Shown here piece by piece: positions 16,517-24,526 of a stretch of DNA of 64,000 nucleotides (within the stretch, counting starts at the first letter, position 1; each line of letters starts with the position of its first letter). Location: assembly GCA_013285595.1 (NCBI GenBank), contig JABDHF010000006.1:1-64000 (forward strand). Reading direction: 5' to 3'. Under the pieces are notes generated by a model that saw nothing but the letters and a program-made list of their open reading frames with translations, was not told the origin of the DNA and ran no database searches. This DNA comes from Bacteroidota bacterium. Its GTDB lineage: Bacteria; Bacteroidota; Bacteroidia; Chitinophagales; Chitinophagaceae. A program made the position numbers and the translations under genes.

Positions 16517-17653
16517 ATGTTTAGTTATTGGGAGCAGCAGAGTTTTTCGCATTACGATCATATTGTAATTGGCGCAGGTATAGTGGGCCTTAGTACGGCT
16601 ATTGAGTTGACGGAACTCTATCCACAATCCAGGGTGCTAGTGCTGGAGCGGGGATTACTGCCGACGGGGGCAAGTACACGGAATGCGGGGTTTGCCTGCA
16701 TGGGCAGTGCTACGGAGTTATTGGACGATCTGCAAAATACTCCTGAACATGAGGTGCTGTCGTTGTTCGAAAGGCGGAAGAAGGGGCTTGAACAATTGAG
16801 AAAAAGGTTAGGGGATGATAAAATAGGGTATCGAGAAAATGGCGGCTATGAATTGCTTGGAGAGAATGAACTGTTTGCGCTGGATAAGCTGGATTTTCTT
16901 AATGAACTATTATTACCGATAACCGGGAAGAAGGCTTTTAAGCCGGCAAGCGAAAAGATAAAAGCGTTTGGTTTTGCCGGAGCGTATTCAAAGGCGCTTA
17001 TTGAAAATACTTGTGAGGGCGAACTGAACAGCGGCATGATGCTAAGGGCATTGATGGATATGGCTTTGCAGCATGGGGTAGAAGTGAAAACAGGTGCAGA
17101 GGTAGTACGGTTTACCGAGAACGACAAGGATGTAACGATAGAGGTTAAAGACCCGTTCAGGGACGAGGTGTGGCTGCTTAGCTGCGATACAATGAGTATT
17201 TGCACTAATGCTTTTACAAAGCAGTTACTGCCGGAGGTTGATGTGGCACCTGGGCGGGGACAAGTGCTCATTACGCAGCCAATAGCAGGCCTGAAATTTA
17301 AGGGCATTTATCATTTTGATAGAGGGTATTATTATTTCAGGGAGATAGATGGTCGCGTATTGTTTGGTGGTGGAAGGAACCTTGATTTTGACGCGGAGAC
17401 CACAACTGATTTTTCACTGAATAAACTGATACAAATAGACCTGGAGCAAAAGCTCGCAGATATCATCTTGCCCTGTACCCACTTCCAGGTAGCGCAGCGG
17501 TGGGCGGGTATCATGGCATTCGGCGCTACCAAGCAGCCGATTGTGAAGGCCTTTTCGGGCCGCGTATTTGGCGCATTCCGGATGGGCGGCATGGGTGTGG
17601 CGCTTGGCAGCGAGGTGGCGAGGGAATTGGCAACGCTTATTGCGGAGCGCTGA
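16517..17653 (+). CDS. FAD-dependent oxidoreductase (DAO family)
   Basis: A 378-residue protein with the dinucleotide-binding motif VIGAGIVGLSTA near residue 20, then VLVLERG, and a CMGSATELL segment. A second FAD-contacting block is near 300 (VLFGGGRN), and the C-terminal GAFRMGGMGVALGSEVA closes the fold. This is the D-amino-acid/glycine oxidase-like superfamily; the substrate is unknown. The ATG at 16517 (MFSYWEQQ) suits homologues, and TATATTTA lies 17 bp upstream. Earlier in-frame starts lie inside the divergent GT2 gene. The end overlaps the converging maf gene by 17 bp. Confidence 0.88.
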   Translation: MFSYWEQQSFSHYDHIVIGAGIVGLSTAIELTELYPQSRVLVLERGLLPTGASTRNAGFACMGSATELLDDLQNTPEHEVLSLFERRKKGLEQLRKRLGDDKIGYRENGGYELLGENELFALDKLDFLNELLLPITGKKAFKPASEKIKAFGFAGAYSKALIENTCEGELNSGMMLRALMDMALQHGVEVKTGAEVVRFTENDKDVTIEVKDPFRDEVWLLSCDTMSICTNAFTKQLLPEVDVAPGRGQVLITQPIAGLKFKGIYHFDRGYYYFREIDGRVLFGGGRNLDFDAETTTDFSLNKLIQIDLEQKLADIILPCTHFQVAQRWAGIMAFGATKQPIVKAFSGRVFGAFRMGGMGVALGSEVARELATLIAER

Positions 17654-18212
17654 ATTCCTTATCCAGTACTTTTACTACATCACCTATAGGCAGGCCCATA
17701 ACGTTGTAATAATCGCCGTTAATTTTCTCAATACCGGTAACACCTATCCACTCCTGTATAGCATATGCTCCTGCTTTATCGAATGGCTTGTAGTGGGTTA
17801 CGTAGTGCTCTATCTGCGCATTGGTCAATGATCTGAAATATACTTCCGTAGTCACCGAAAAGCTAACCTCTTTACCGGCTCTGCGGATGCAAACACCGGT
17901 AACTACTTTGTGCATTCTGCCTGATAGTTGGCTGAGTATCTCTATTGCATGTTGAGCATCTTTGGGCTTGCCAAGAATGTGGTGATCGAGTAGCACTATA
18001 GTATCTGCGGCTATCACCGTAGCATCCTGTACTAAGTGTGATACCGCATCGGCTTTTTTCTTTGCGAGGAACTCTGGTACCAATTCTCCTGCCATACCGG
18101 GTGGGTTGGTCTCGTCTACATCGGCAATGAGTATTTCAAATGCTATCTCGGCCATTTCCAGCAGTTGTTTACGGCGGGGAGATTGCGATGCGAGGATGAT
18201 CTTACCGGGCAT
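17637..18212 (-). CDS. maf: Maf-like nucleoside triphosphate pyrophosphatase
   Basis: A 191-residue Maf/YhdE-type enzyme that hydrolyses dTTP, UTP or modified pyrimidine nucleotides to monophosphates. The N-terminal signature ILASQSPRRKQLL (6-18), the VDETNPP segment, and AADTIVLLD with the metal-binding aspartate near 68 are all intact; a YVTHYKPFDKAGAYAIQ block follows. Length is normal. It overlaps the upstream UbiA-like gene by 11 bp and the converging oxidoreductase by 17 bp, so it is the distal gene of a compact two-gene operon. Confidence 0.93.
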   Translation of the reverse strand: MPGKIILASQSPRRKQLLEMAEIAFEILIADVDETNPPGMAGELVPEFLAKKKADAVSHLVQDATVIAADTIVLLDHHILGKPKDAQHAIEILSQLSGRMHKVVTGVCIRRAGKEVSFSVTTEVYFRSLTNAQIEHYVTHYKPFDKAGAYAIQEWIGVTGIEKINGDYYNVMGLPIGDVVKVLDKEFSAPQ

Positions 18213-19101
18213 AATCAGTATGTAATTGAAAGTGATAAATAAGTAGTGAGCAGATACCCAGCAGCATAATGGCCTTCACGCCGCTGCTGGCTTTATGATA
18301 ATGCTGTGTGGTGGTTTTCCAGGGAAGGAACAAACACCAGGTGATAATTGGTATGATCAGGACAGCGGTTATGTATAGAGATAATAATGTATAGTTGCGC
18401 TGAAACAAAGTAATTGAAGCATACCCCAACGGTAACATAACCAGTACAGACAACACGATACAAAACCGTGTGGAATAGTCCAATCCTTTTTTTATGGGCA
18501 TGGTAACACAGCCTTCGGTTTGGTCGCCAATGTGGTCTTCCATATCCTTTACTATTTCCCGGATCCAGGTAAGCATGAATGCGAAATAAGCATAGACCAG
18601 TAATACCATCTTTGGGAAGTAGTGCATTGACGGCTCGTAAATGACCAGCGAAACAATAGTGAGCGCAGTAAGGATGGCAACAACCACATTGCCGGTAACA
18701 TATTGCCGCTTAAAATGAGTGGAGTAAAACCAAAGCAGTAAAGAGCAACAACCCTGCAATAGCAACCATTCAAAATGATGGGCCTGTGCGGCAACATAAG
18801 CTGCCAATAGAATTGCTATTACATTGAGTATGGTATGAGCAATAATGGCCTGTTTGCGAGGTATAGATACTTCAAGCACCATTTTTTGGGGCTTGTTTAT
18901 GGAGTCGATTTTAATGTCGAAGTAGTCGTTGATAATATAACCTGCAGCAGCTATAAGCATGGTAGACAGTGCAAGGCATAAAAAATTAGTGCAGGTAAGC
19001 ACCTGCGGCGCACCTGGTAAAATAACACACCACCACGCAAGAAACTGCGTAAGGAATATGATCAGCAAATTTTTCCACCGTATGAGTTGCAGCCAGGGCA
19101 T
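18202..19101 (-). CDS. UbiA-family prenyltransferase
   Basis: A 299-residue integral membrane protein with nine or so hydrophobic helices. The first aspartate-rich motif NDYFDIKIDSIN (near 65-76) and the second, KDMEDHIGDQTEG (near 190), identify the UbiA superfamily, which attaches polyprenyl groups to acceptors in the membrane. Relatives in Bacteroidota are annotated as geranylgeranylglycerol-phosphate geranylgeranyltransferase-like or menaquinone-related; the acceptor cannot be determined here. An alternative TTG start exists at 19116, but the ATG at 19101 gives the better N terminus (MPWLQLIRWKN). It heads an operon with maf. Confidence 0.88.
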   Translation of the reverse strand: MPWLQLIRWKNLLIIFLTQFLAWWCVILPGAPQVLTCTNFLCLALSTMLIAAAGYIINDYFDIKIDSINKPQKMVLEVSIPRKQAIIAHTILNVIAILLAAYVAAQAHHFEWLLLQGCCSLLLWFYSTHFKRQYVTGNVVVAILTALTIVSLVIYEPSMHYFPKMVLLVYAYFAFMLTWIREIVKDMEDHIGDQTEGCVTMPIKKGLDYSTRFCIVLSVLVMLPLGYASITLFQRNYTLLSLYITAVLIIPIITWCLFLPWKTTTQHYHKASSGVKAIMLLGICSLLIYHFQLHTDYAR

Positions 19102-19162
19102 GTTTCGGGAGCTCAATTTGTGATCTTAGAAATAATATTAAGGAACAACAATCGCAATTTCC

Positions 19163-19792
19163 TTATCCCTTCCAGTTTGCTGGATCAATGCGCCACTGTT
19201 CAAGTGTCTCTTTTTGTTCGGGCGCTATCAGCTTTTGCGCTTCGCACACTTCCATAAGTGCCTGGTAATTGCTAATAGAATAAAGCGGCATGCCTGCTTT
19301 TTCGAATGCCTCATCTGCTACAGGGAATCCGTAGGTAAATAGGGAGCACATGCCCAGCACTTCAGCTCCCTGCTCGCGCAATACATCTACCACCTGCAGG
19401 CTGCTTTTGCCAGTTGATACCAGGTCTTCCACCACTACTACTTTCTGGCCTTTTTCCAGCACCCCTTCTATTTGATTGCCCATGCCATGCTCTTTAGGTT
19501 TGGAGCGCACATAGATGAATGGCAGCTTTAGTAAGTCTGCCGCCATAACGCCATGGGCTATACCTGCAGTTGCTACGCCGGCAATTACTTCTGTATCCGG
19601 AAATTTATCCAGGATCATATTGGCGAGTTCGCTTTTTACAAAGTCGCGGATATATGGGAACGACAACACCTTGCGGTTGTCGCAGTATACGGGAGATTGC
19701 CAGCCCGATGCCCAGGTATATGGTTTTTGAGGGTTGATCTGCAATGCTTTAATTTGCAATAGTTTCTCGGCAAAATGTTTTGGAGTGCTCAT
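19163..19792 (-). CDS. pyrE: Orotate phosphoribosyltransferase
   Basis: A 209-residue type I phosphoribosyltransferase that converts orotate and PRPP to orotidine 5-phosphate in pyrimidine synthesis. The PRPP-binding signature VVVVEDLVSTGKSS is near 118-131. YTWASGWQSPVYCDNRKVLSF is the usual N-terminal orotate-binding region, and AGVATAGIAHGVMAAD supports the assignment. Length fits. A TACTTTTG minus-7 box lies eight bases upstream of the ATG. It is divergent from a NUDIX gene. Confidence 0.96.
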   Translation of the reverse strand: MSTPKHFAEKLLQIKALQINPQKPYTWASGWQSPVYCDNRKVLSFPYIRDFVKSELANMILDKFPDTEVIAGVATAGIAHGVMAADLLKLPFIYVRSKPKEHGMGNQIEGVLEKGQKVVVVEDLVSTGKSSLQVVDVLREQGAEVLGMCSLFTYGFPVADEAFEKAGMPLYSISNYQALMEVCEAQKLIAPEQKETLEQWRIDPANWKG

Positions 19793-19798
19793 AATTAC

Positions 19799-19826
19799 GC
19801 CAAAAGTAAAAAGTAAAAGGCAAAAA
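19799..19826. repeat. Four 7-bp repeats covering the pyrE promoter box
   Basis: GCCAAAA, GTAAAAA, GTAAAAG and GCAAAAA run in register. The pyrE minus-7 box (19801-19808, minus strand) lies inside the first two heptads. Confidence 0.65.
19801..19808 (-). promoter_or_regulatory. Minus-7 box of pyrE
   Basis: TACTTTTG on the minus strand matches TAnnTTTG and ends eight bases before the pyrE start. It is formed by the 7-bp repeat sequence. A clear minus-33 is not seen. Confidence 0.5.
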
Positions 19827-19840
19827 GCGTTGAATCGTAC

Positions 19841-19848
19841 TATATTTG
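19841..19848 (+). promoter_or_regulatory. Minus-7 box of the NUDIX gene
   Basis: TATATTTG matches TAnnTTTG; the ATG follows 31 bp later at 19880, with an A-rich leader. It shares the 87 bp divergent intergenic region with the pyrE promoter. Confidence 0.5.
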
Positions 19849-19879
19849 AACGTTAAGCAAAAAAGAAAATAACCGCACT

Positions 19880-20515
19880 ATGAATTTTTCGCAAAAGATA
19901 TTTTTGAATGACACGCCGCTTATCCTGACCACAAATGCCGAGGCCTATATTAATGAACACCAGGTAGCAGAGCGTTATAAGATATTCACAGGGGCTACTT
20001 TACGGAGCTTTACACAGGCTTTGCAAACAGTGGAGCGGCCGGGAGCAGTAGGCGCTATAATAGAAGACGTTTCGGGGGATGCTTTGCTGGGGCAGCTGGA
20101 GGCAATGTTCCAGCCAATAGATGCAGGTGGTGGGGTGGCCTATAATGAAGATGACGCCATACTTATGATATTCAGGAAAGGTAAGTGGGACCTGCCTAAA
20201 GGCAAGCTGGATAAAGGAGAGACGATAGAGGATTGCTCACTGCGGGAGGTGAAAGAGGAAACAGGCATTACCAATCTTACCCTGGGCGATAAGATCTGCG
20301 ACACCTACCATATTTACACCCAAAAAAATGACGAGATACTAAAGCGTACTGCATGGTATAAAATGAAAGGCACATTAACCGATAAACTGAAGCCACAGAA
20401 GGAAGAAAATATAATGGAAGCAAGGTGGGTACATGAAAAAGATATTGCCCCGCTTGTAAAACAATCGTACGAAGCCGTACGGGAAGTTTTGAAAACCGCG
20501 GGGGTAAAATGGTGA
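19880..20515 (+). CDS. NUDIX hydrolase with N-terminal extension
   Basis: A 211-residue cytoplasmic protein. The NUDIX box (near 114-136) is complete: GKLDKGE followed by TIEDCSL and REVKEETGI. It is preceded by KWDLPKGKLDKG, typical of ADP-ribose or diadenosine polyphosphate-type hydrolases. The first about 85 residues are not part of the NUDIX core; they may be a dimerisation or regulatory domain (LQTVERPGAVGAIIEDV). The pairing with pyrE in divergent orientation is seen in other Bacteroidota; whether it is linked to nucleotide metabolism is inference. A weak hairpin (20564-20584) follows. Confidence 0.88.
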   Translation: MNFSQKIFLNDTPLILTTNAEAYINEHQVAERYKIFTGATLRSFTQALQTVERPGAVGAIIEDVSGDALLGQLEAMFQPIDAGGGVAYNEDDAILMIFRKGKWDLPKGKLDKGETIEDCSLREVKEETGITNLTLGDKICDTYHIYTQKNDEILKRTAWYKMKGTLTDKLKPQKEENIMEARWVHEKDIAPLVKQSYEAVREVLKTAGVKW

Positions 20516-20563
20516 GCAAACAGATGATAAAAAGTTAACTTTTCTCCTTCATTCCATTAACAG

Positions 20564-20584
20564 ACCTGCAACATAATAGCAGGT
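20564..20584 (+). terminator. Weak hairpin after the NUDIX gene
   Basis: ACCTGC (20564-20569) pairs with GCAGGT (20579-20584) around a 9-nt loop and is followed by AATTTT. The same TAATTTTA could be a poor minus-7 box for the DUF1232 gene, so the function is uncertain. Confidence 0.3.
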
Positions 20585-20606
20585 AATTTTACAGAAAATT
20601 GCTGCT

Positions 20607-20915
20607 ATGTCCAGATATACGCAAGTGCGCCCGGTTCATAATGTTCGTAACGGTTTACATTTATTCAGGAACCGCAAAACCCTGTGGCAAATGCTGCGAG
20701 AGGTGCTGCACGGAAGTTACAGAATGTCGGTGCTTACTATGATCGTAGCTATAGTGTCCATAGCCTATATCATTTGGCCATTCGATCTTATTCCGGATTT
20801 TATTCCTGTATTGGGATGGGTGGATGATGGGTTGGTACTCTACTTATTACTAAGCAGGCTGGTAAAGGAAACACAACGGTATACCCGTTTCAAAGCGATG
20901 GAGCGAAGGAGTTAG
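20607..20915 (+). CDS. DUF1232 (YkvA-like) small membrane protein
   Basis: A 102-residue protein with two hydrophobic segments: about 48-62 (MIVAIVSIAYIIWPF) and about 70-90. The DUF1232 hallmark IIWPFDLIPDFIPVLGWVDD is intact. The family is a widespread inner-membrane protein without an agreed function. N-terminal basic residues (RNRKTLW, RYTQVR) suggest cytoplasmic N terminus. It stands between a NUDIX and a START-domain gene on the same strand, with gaps of 91 and 102 bp. Confidence 0.88.
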   Translation: MSRYTQVRPVHNVRNGLHLFRNRKTLWQMLREVLHGSYRMSVLTMIVAIVSIAYIIWPFDLIPDFIPVLGWVDDGLVLYLLLSRLVKETQRYTRFKAMERRS

Positions 20916-21017
20916 CTAAGGGTTATTTATTTACCTGGATATAATAATATGAATTGCTATAGTTACATTTATTGAAATTTATATTGCAGCACTTACCGGT
21001 GAAAACAAACTAATCAG

Positions 21018-21656
21018 ATGCTTATGCGCCAAACGATATTGATCCTGTTTTTATCTTTGATCAGTAGAGAGGTGAATGCGCAAGTGAACTGGCAGCTGAA
21101 AAAAGATGAGGATGGGGTAAAAGTCTACACCTCAAGTACCGAAAACTCTAATTTTAAGTCGATAAAAGTAGAGTGTACCGTTAGAGCCACACAAGCCCAG
21201 TTAGTGGCCTTCCTGCTGGATATTCCAAAACAGCATGAGTGGGTATATGGCACCAAATCTTCGCAGGTGATAAAAACAATAAAGCCCAGTGAATTAATAT
21301 TTTATTCTGAGGTTAGTGTGCCATGGCCTGGTACAAACCGAGATTACGTGGCTCACTTTACCATCAACCAGGTATCCCCGCAATTATTAACAATTGATTC
21401 CCATGCCGAACCGGATATGATACCGGTAAAAGAAGGTTTAGTAAGAGTGCAAAAGTCTATTGCGCACTGGGAGGCGACACCGGTGCCTGGCGGGCAACAC
21501 CTGGTATATACACTTCAGTTTGACCCCGGAGGCTCAGTGCCGGCCTGGCTCATCAATATGTTTATAACAAAAGGTCCGCTGCAAACCTTCCAGGCTTTAA
21601 AAGAAAAAGTTATGCTGCCCGAATACCAGAATGCACATTTCGATTTTATTAAATAA
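21018..21656 (+). CDS. START domain lipid-binding-like protein, exported
   Basis: A 212-residue protein with a signal peptide (about 3-21, ending VNAQ) and a START-type fold over residues about 25-205. Family marks include WQLKKDEDGVKVYTS, FLLDIPKQHEWV, VPWPGTNRDYV and the long C-terminal helix beginning FQALKEKV. START domains bind hydrophobic ligands; a periplasmic ligand is likely but unidentified. Two ATGs, 21018 and 21024, are possible; both give a good signal peptide. It faces coaD across 10 bp. Confidence 0.85.
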   Translation: MLMRQTILILFLSLISREVNAQVNWQLKKDEDGVKVYTSSTENSNFKSIKVECTVRATQAQLVAFLLDIPKQHEWVYGTKSSQVIKTIKPSELIFYSEVSVPWPGTNRDYVAHFTINQVSPQLLTIDSHAEPDMIPVKEGLVRVQKSIAHWEATPVPGGQHLVYTLQFDPGGSVPAWLINMFITKGPLQTFQALKEKVMLPEYQNAHFDFIK

Positions 21657-21666
21657 ACAGCGCGCG

Positions 21667-22125
21667 CTAAAACTTTACCTCTTTAGGCATGAACATGGCC
21701 GCATTCCCGCCATTTCTTATCACATCGCGGACGAGGGTAGATGAAATGGTAGAATATAATGGGGAGCAGGTAAGGAAGATCGTTTCTATATCAGGCATCA
21801 GCATCCGGTTCATATCTGCAATGGCCTTTTCATATTCAAAATCGCTGACATAGCGGATGCCACGAAGAATAAAGCTGGCGTCTATCTCCCGGCAATAATC
21901 TACAGTAAGGCCTTCGTATCCGGTAACTACAATACGGGAATCGTTTTTAAATACCTGCTCTATCCAGGTGGTCCGTTGTTCCAGGGAAAACATAGGCTGC
22001 TTTGAAGAATTGATACCTACACCGATCACCAGTTTGTCGAATAGTTTTACCGCACGCTCTATAACATCTACATGGCCAAGGGTAATGGGGTCGAAAGTAC
22101 CGGGAAATAAGCAGATGCGTTGCAT
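21667..22125 (-). CDS. coaD: Phosphopantetheine adenylyltransferase
   Basis: A 152-residue nucleotidyltransferase-superfamily enzyme that adenylates 4-phosphopantetheine to dephospho-CoA. The N-terminal PGTFDPITLGH motif (8-18) carries the nucleotide-binding histidines. RGIRYVSDFEYE is the substrate-binding segment, and the STISSTLVRD motif is close to the C terminus. Length is exactly that of the family. It follows rsmD at 2 bp, which in turn overlaps the DUF3822 gene, so the three form one operon; rsmD-coaD linkage is common in bacteria. Confidence 0.96.
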   Translation of the reverse strand: MQRICLFPGTFDPITLGHVDVIERAVKLFDKLVIGVGINSSKQPMFSLEQRTTWIEQVFKNDSRIVVTGYEGLTVDYCREIDASFILRGIRYVSDFEYEKAIADMNRMLMPDIETIFLTCSPLYSTISSTLVRDVIRNGGNAAMFMPKEVKF

Positions 22126-22127
22126 TA

Positions 22128-22673
22128 TTATTCGTTTGGTTGGGTGAAAAAAGTAAAGACTAAGGTACCGTAATTCTTCATGCGCTGAAAGCGCGGATGT
22201 TGTTGATAGTCGTGTTGGGTAGTATGTTCCAGTACGAATATGCCGCCGGGCAACAGCATGTTCTTCTCAAAGATCAGTATAGGCAACTCATCAATATTTT
22301 GCAGGGCATAGGGTGGGTCGGCAAAAATAAAGTTGTACTGTTCTGTACTTTGTTTCAGGAATTTAAACACATCGCTGCGCACAATGTTCATTTTATCGTC
22401 TATACCTAATTCTTTGGCGGTTTTTTTTATAAAGTCGATTGTAAGGGGATCCCGCTCAATGATGGTCAGGTCTTCAGCGCCGCGTGAGGCCAGCTCATAG
22501 CTTATGCTGCCTGTACCAGCAAAGATGTCCAGCGTTTTTATACCTTCTATGTCCATTGCATTATCGAGTATGTTAAACAGGCCTTCTTTCGCTACTTCGG
22601 TAGTAGGCCGCGCAGGTATGCGGGCCGGGGGGCTAAACCTTCTGCCACCGAATGTGCCGCCTACTATACGCAT
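22128..22673 (-). CDS. rsmD: 16S rRNA m2G966 methyltransferase RsmD
   Basis: A 181-residue S-adenosylmethionine-dependent methyltransferase for G966 of 16S rRNA. MRIVGGTFGGRR opens the protein. RPTTEVAKEGLFNIL, the AdoMet-binding LDIFAGTGSISYELASRG, and the catalytic FADPPYAL (DPPY) motif are all present. The start at 22673 is preferred; 13 further residues upstream are inside the DUF3822 gene and not family-like. It overlaps DUF3822 by 10 bp and leads straight into coaD. Confidence 0.95.
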   Translation of the reverse strand: MRIVGGTFGGRRFSPPARIPARPTTEVAKEGLFNILDNAMDIEGIKTLDIFAGTGSISYELASRGAEDLTIIERDPLTIDFIKKTAKELGIDDKMNIVRSDVFKFLKQSTEQYNFIFADPPYALQNIDELPILIFEKNMLLPGGIFVLEHTTQHDYQQHPRFQRMKNYGTLVFTFFTQPNE

Positions 22674-23494
22674 GCAAAAAGTTGTTGGGCCAGGCATATT
22701 GCACCATCCCACCGGGTGTTTATGGCGGCTCCGCTGCCGTTTTTTATAGTGGGGAAGTACTGTGATAACTCGTTCAGCCTGTCATATTCAGCCGCACTGG
22801 CGGTATTGCAATTAAGCGATACATCGGCGGTTGATATGTGATTTTCTATGCATAGCTGGTTTATAGCAAAGGCTATGTCTTCAGCAGATGTGTAGTCAAA
22901 TATTCTGTGCCACAGCAGCTGGCTATAATTATGTAGTGTAGCGCATACCTGCTCTGCGGTAATACAGCACTGTAGCAAAAGCCCCTGCCTGCTGGTATTT
23001 TTGAAGTAATATACCGGAACAGGAAGTAATGCTGCCTTTTTGAAGTTTATTTTAACCAACTCAGTAACGCTAAGCGGCACTGCAAACAGGTATTGCGCTT
23101 TGTCTTCATCCAGCGAATAAGACAGTATCACATCAGTAGGCTCTATGAAATGTATTTTGCCCAGCCAGTTGCCAGCTTCATTCTCATCATAAAGGTCGTC
23201 TGGTATTACCAGGTTTTTATCGCTGAGCACGAATACGCCTTTCACCTTTTCTTTTGCGGCCAGCAGCGGATCCTGCAGAAAAAGGTGCTCAAAAAAGTCT
23301 ATTTCCCATACAGGCTTATTGTCGTTGTAGCCCGAATAGTGCAACATCAGCAATTCTTTCTCCGCGCTAAAGCCCGCAGTCAGCAGGCCACGTTGTAACA
23401 ATATACAGATGACACTGGCAACCTGCGATGATATAGACTCATCTTCATGGGCATTATATACCTGTTCGTTAGTATTGACATTATTAGCTACCAT
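22664..23494 (-). CDS. DUF3822 family protein
   Basis: A 276-residue protein of the DUF3822 type found in Bacteroidota next to rsmD and coaD. It has the actin-like (ASKHA) beta-strand pattern reported for such proteins, for example FSAEKELLMLHYSG and LLQCCITAEQVCATLHNYSQL, but no phosphate-binding loop I can pick out. It is cytoplasmic with no signal peptide. Its function is unknown. It heads the operon DUF3822-rsmD-coaD. A TTTG-N21-TACATTTG promoter lies about 57 bp upstream. Confidence 0.82.
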   Translation of the reverse strand: MVANNVNTNEQVYNAHEDESISSQVASVICILLQRGLLTAGFSAEKELLMLHYSGYNDNKPVWEIDFFEHLFLQDPLLAAKEKVKGVFVLSDKNLVIPDDLYDENEAGNWLGKIHFIEPTDVILSYSLDEDKAQYLFAVPLSVTELVKINFKKAALLPVPVYYFKNTSRQGLLLQCCITAEQVCATLHNYSQLLWHRIFDYTSAEDIAFAINQLCIENHISTADVSLNCNTASAAEYDRLNELSQYFPTIKNGSGAAINTRWDGAICLAQQLFACV

Positions 23495-23550
23495 ATAGTA
23501 TGAGATGCTGGCTGGCCAGTTATTTATTGAGATTTTGGCACAATAAGTGG

Positions 23551-23583
23551 CAAATGTAATAAATGATTTACAGCCCCACCAAA
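23551..23583 (-). promoter_or_regulatory. Promoter of the DUF3822-rsmD-coaD operon
   Basis: On the minus strand TTTG (23580-23583) is followed after 21 bp by TACATTTG (23551-23558), matching minus-33/minus-7 elements of Bacteroidota. The leader would be about 50 nt. Confidence 0.5.
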
Positions 23584-24526
23584 TAATGCTTATTTATGAT
23601 TTTTGATATGTCGAAGATGTCGGTTTTGCGTATTAAACCGATAATTACCCGGTTCTATTATCTGGAAAAAATGACCCAAAAATGGAATTGACGTTCAACT
23701 CTCAGCAGCGCAAACTGTTGATTGTCAAGTGATTATTTTTTTGGCATGACATTGGATAAATACAAATAAATGGTTTTAAAAACGCGTTGCAAATTTGATA
23801 GATCATGTGATAAAGCTGCACATTCCTATCTCTTTTATGTGTTTATAAGTATATCATTAACATTATAAAATTAATAATAATATTATAATATAATTTATTT
23901 GTCGATGAATTATTTAAACAAGGCATTTATTAACATCTAAAGAACGAGCTATTTATTTAATAACATATCAATAGTTGTTTTTTATTGAGGATATAAATTA
24001 AATAATTATCATGCGCGTTCTGCATGTATATGGTTAGGTCGGAAAATAATTATTTATTTGTTAATGGAATAATAAAATAAGATAAATTTTGTGCATTTTT
24101 TAGGGTATTATCATTTAAATGAATGATATTTTTTTTATTTATTATTGGTATTCATTGATTTAATCTAAAGTTAATAGTGAAAATTTTATACGAAAAAATG
24201 ATTGGGGCGAAAAAGATTTTTTAAGTTGGATAACAAGCATTTTACATTTTTTTTTTGTTTTGTTGAATCTATTATACTTTCTTTGCAAATATTTTTAAAA
24301 ACAGATAATATAAAACCAGTAGATATACCCGGTTAATGGGAATACTTACCGGGTTAATTTTTTGTTCTCAAGTTGATATACGTGCGTATTAATATTTTAG
24401 AGTTTAATTTGTAAAAATCTATATAAAAATAAGTCGTTTACATTTACGCAGATTCGAAAAAATAATTACAATTCAGAGATAGAATATTTTAATAAACAGG
24501 CCAATTCAAAAATTCAATCAATAACT
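23584..24526. other. AT-rich 0.9 kb region upstream of the giant gene
   Basis: No coding frame on either strand. It is dominated by A/T runs, more so than other gaps here. A degenerate promoter may lie at 24254-24285: TTTG, 17 bp, then TATACTTTCTTTG. That would give a leader of over 200 nt for the giant gene. A second near-match, TACATTTA, is at 24439-24446. The length suggests room for regulator binding or leader control, but no clear operator symmetry was seen. Confidence 0.45.
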
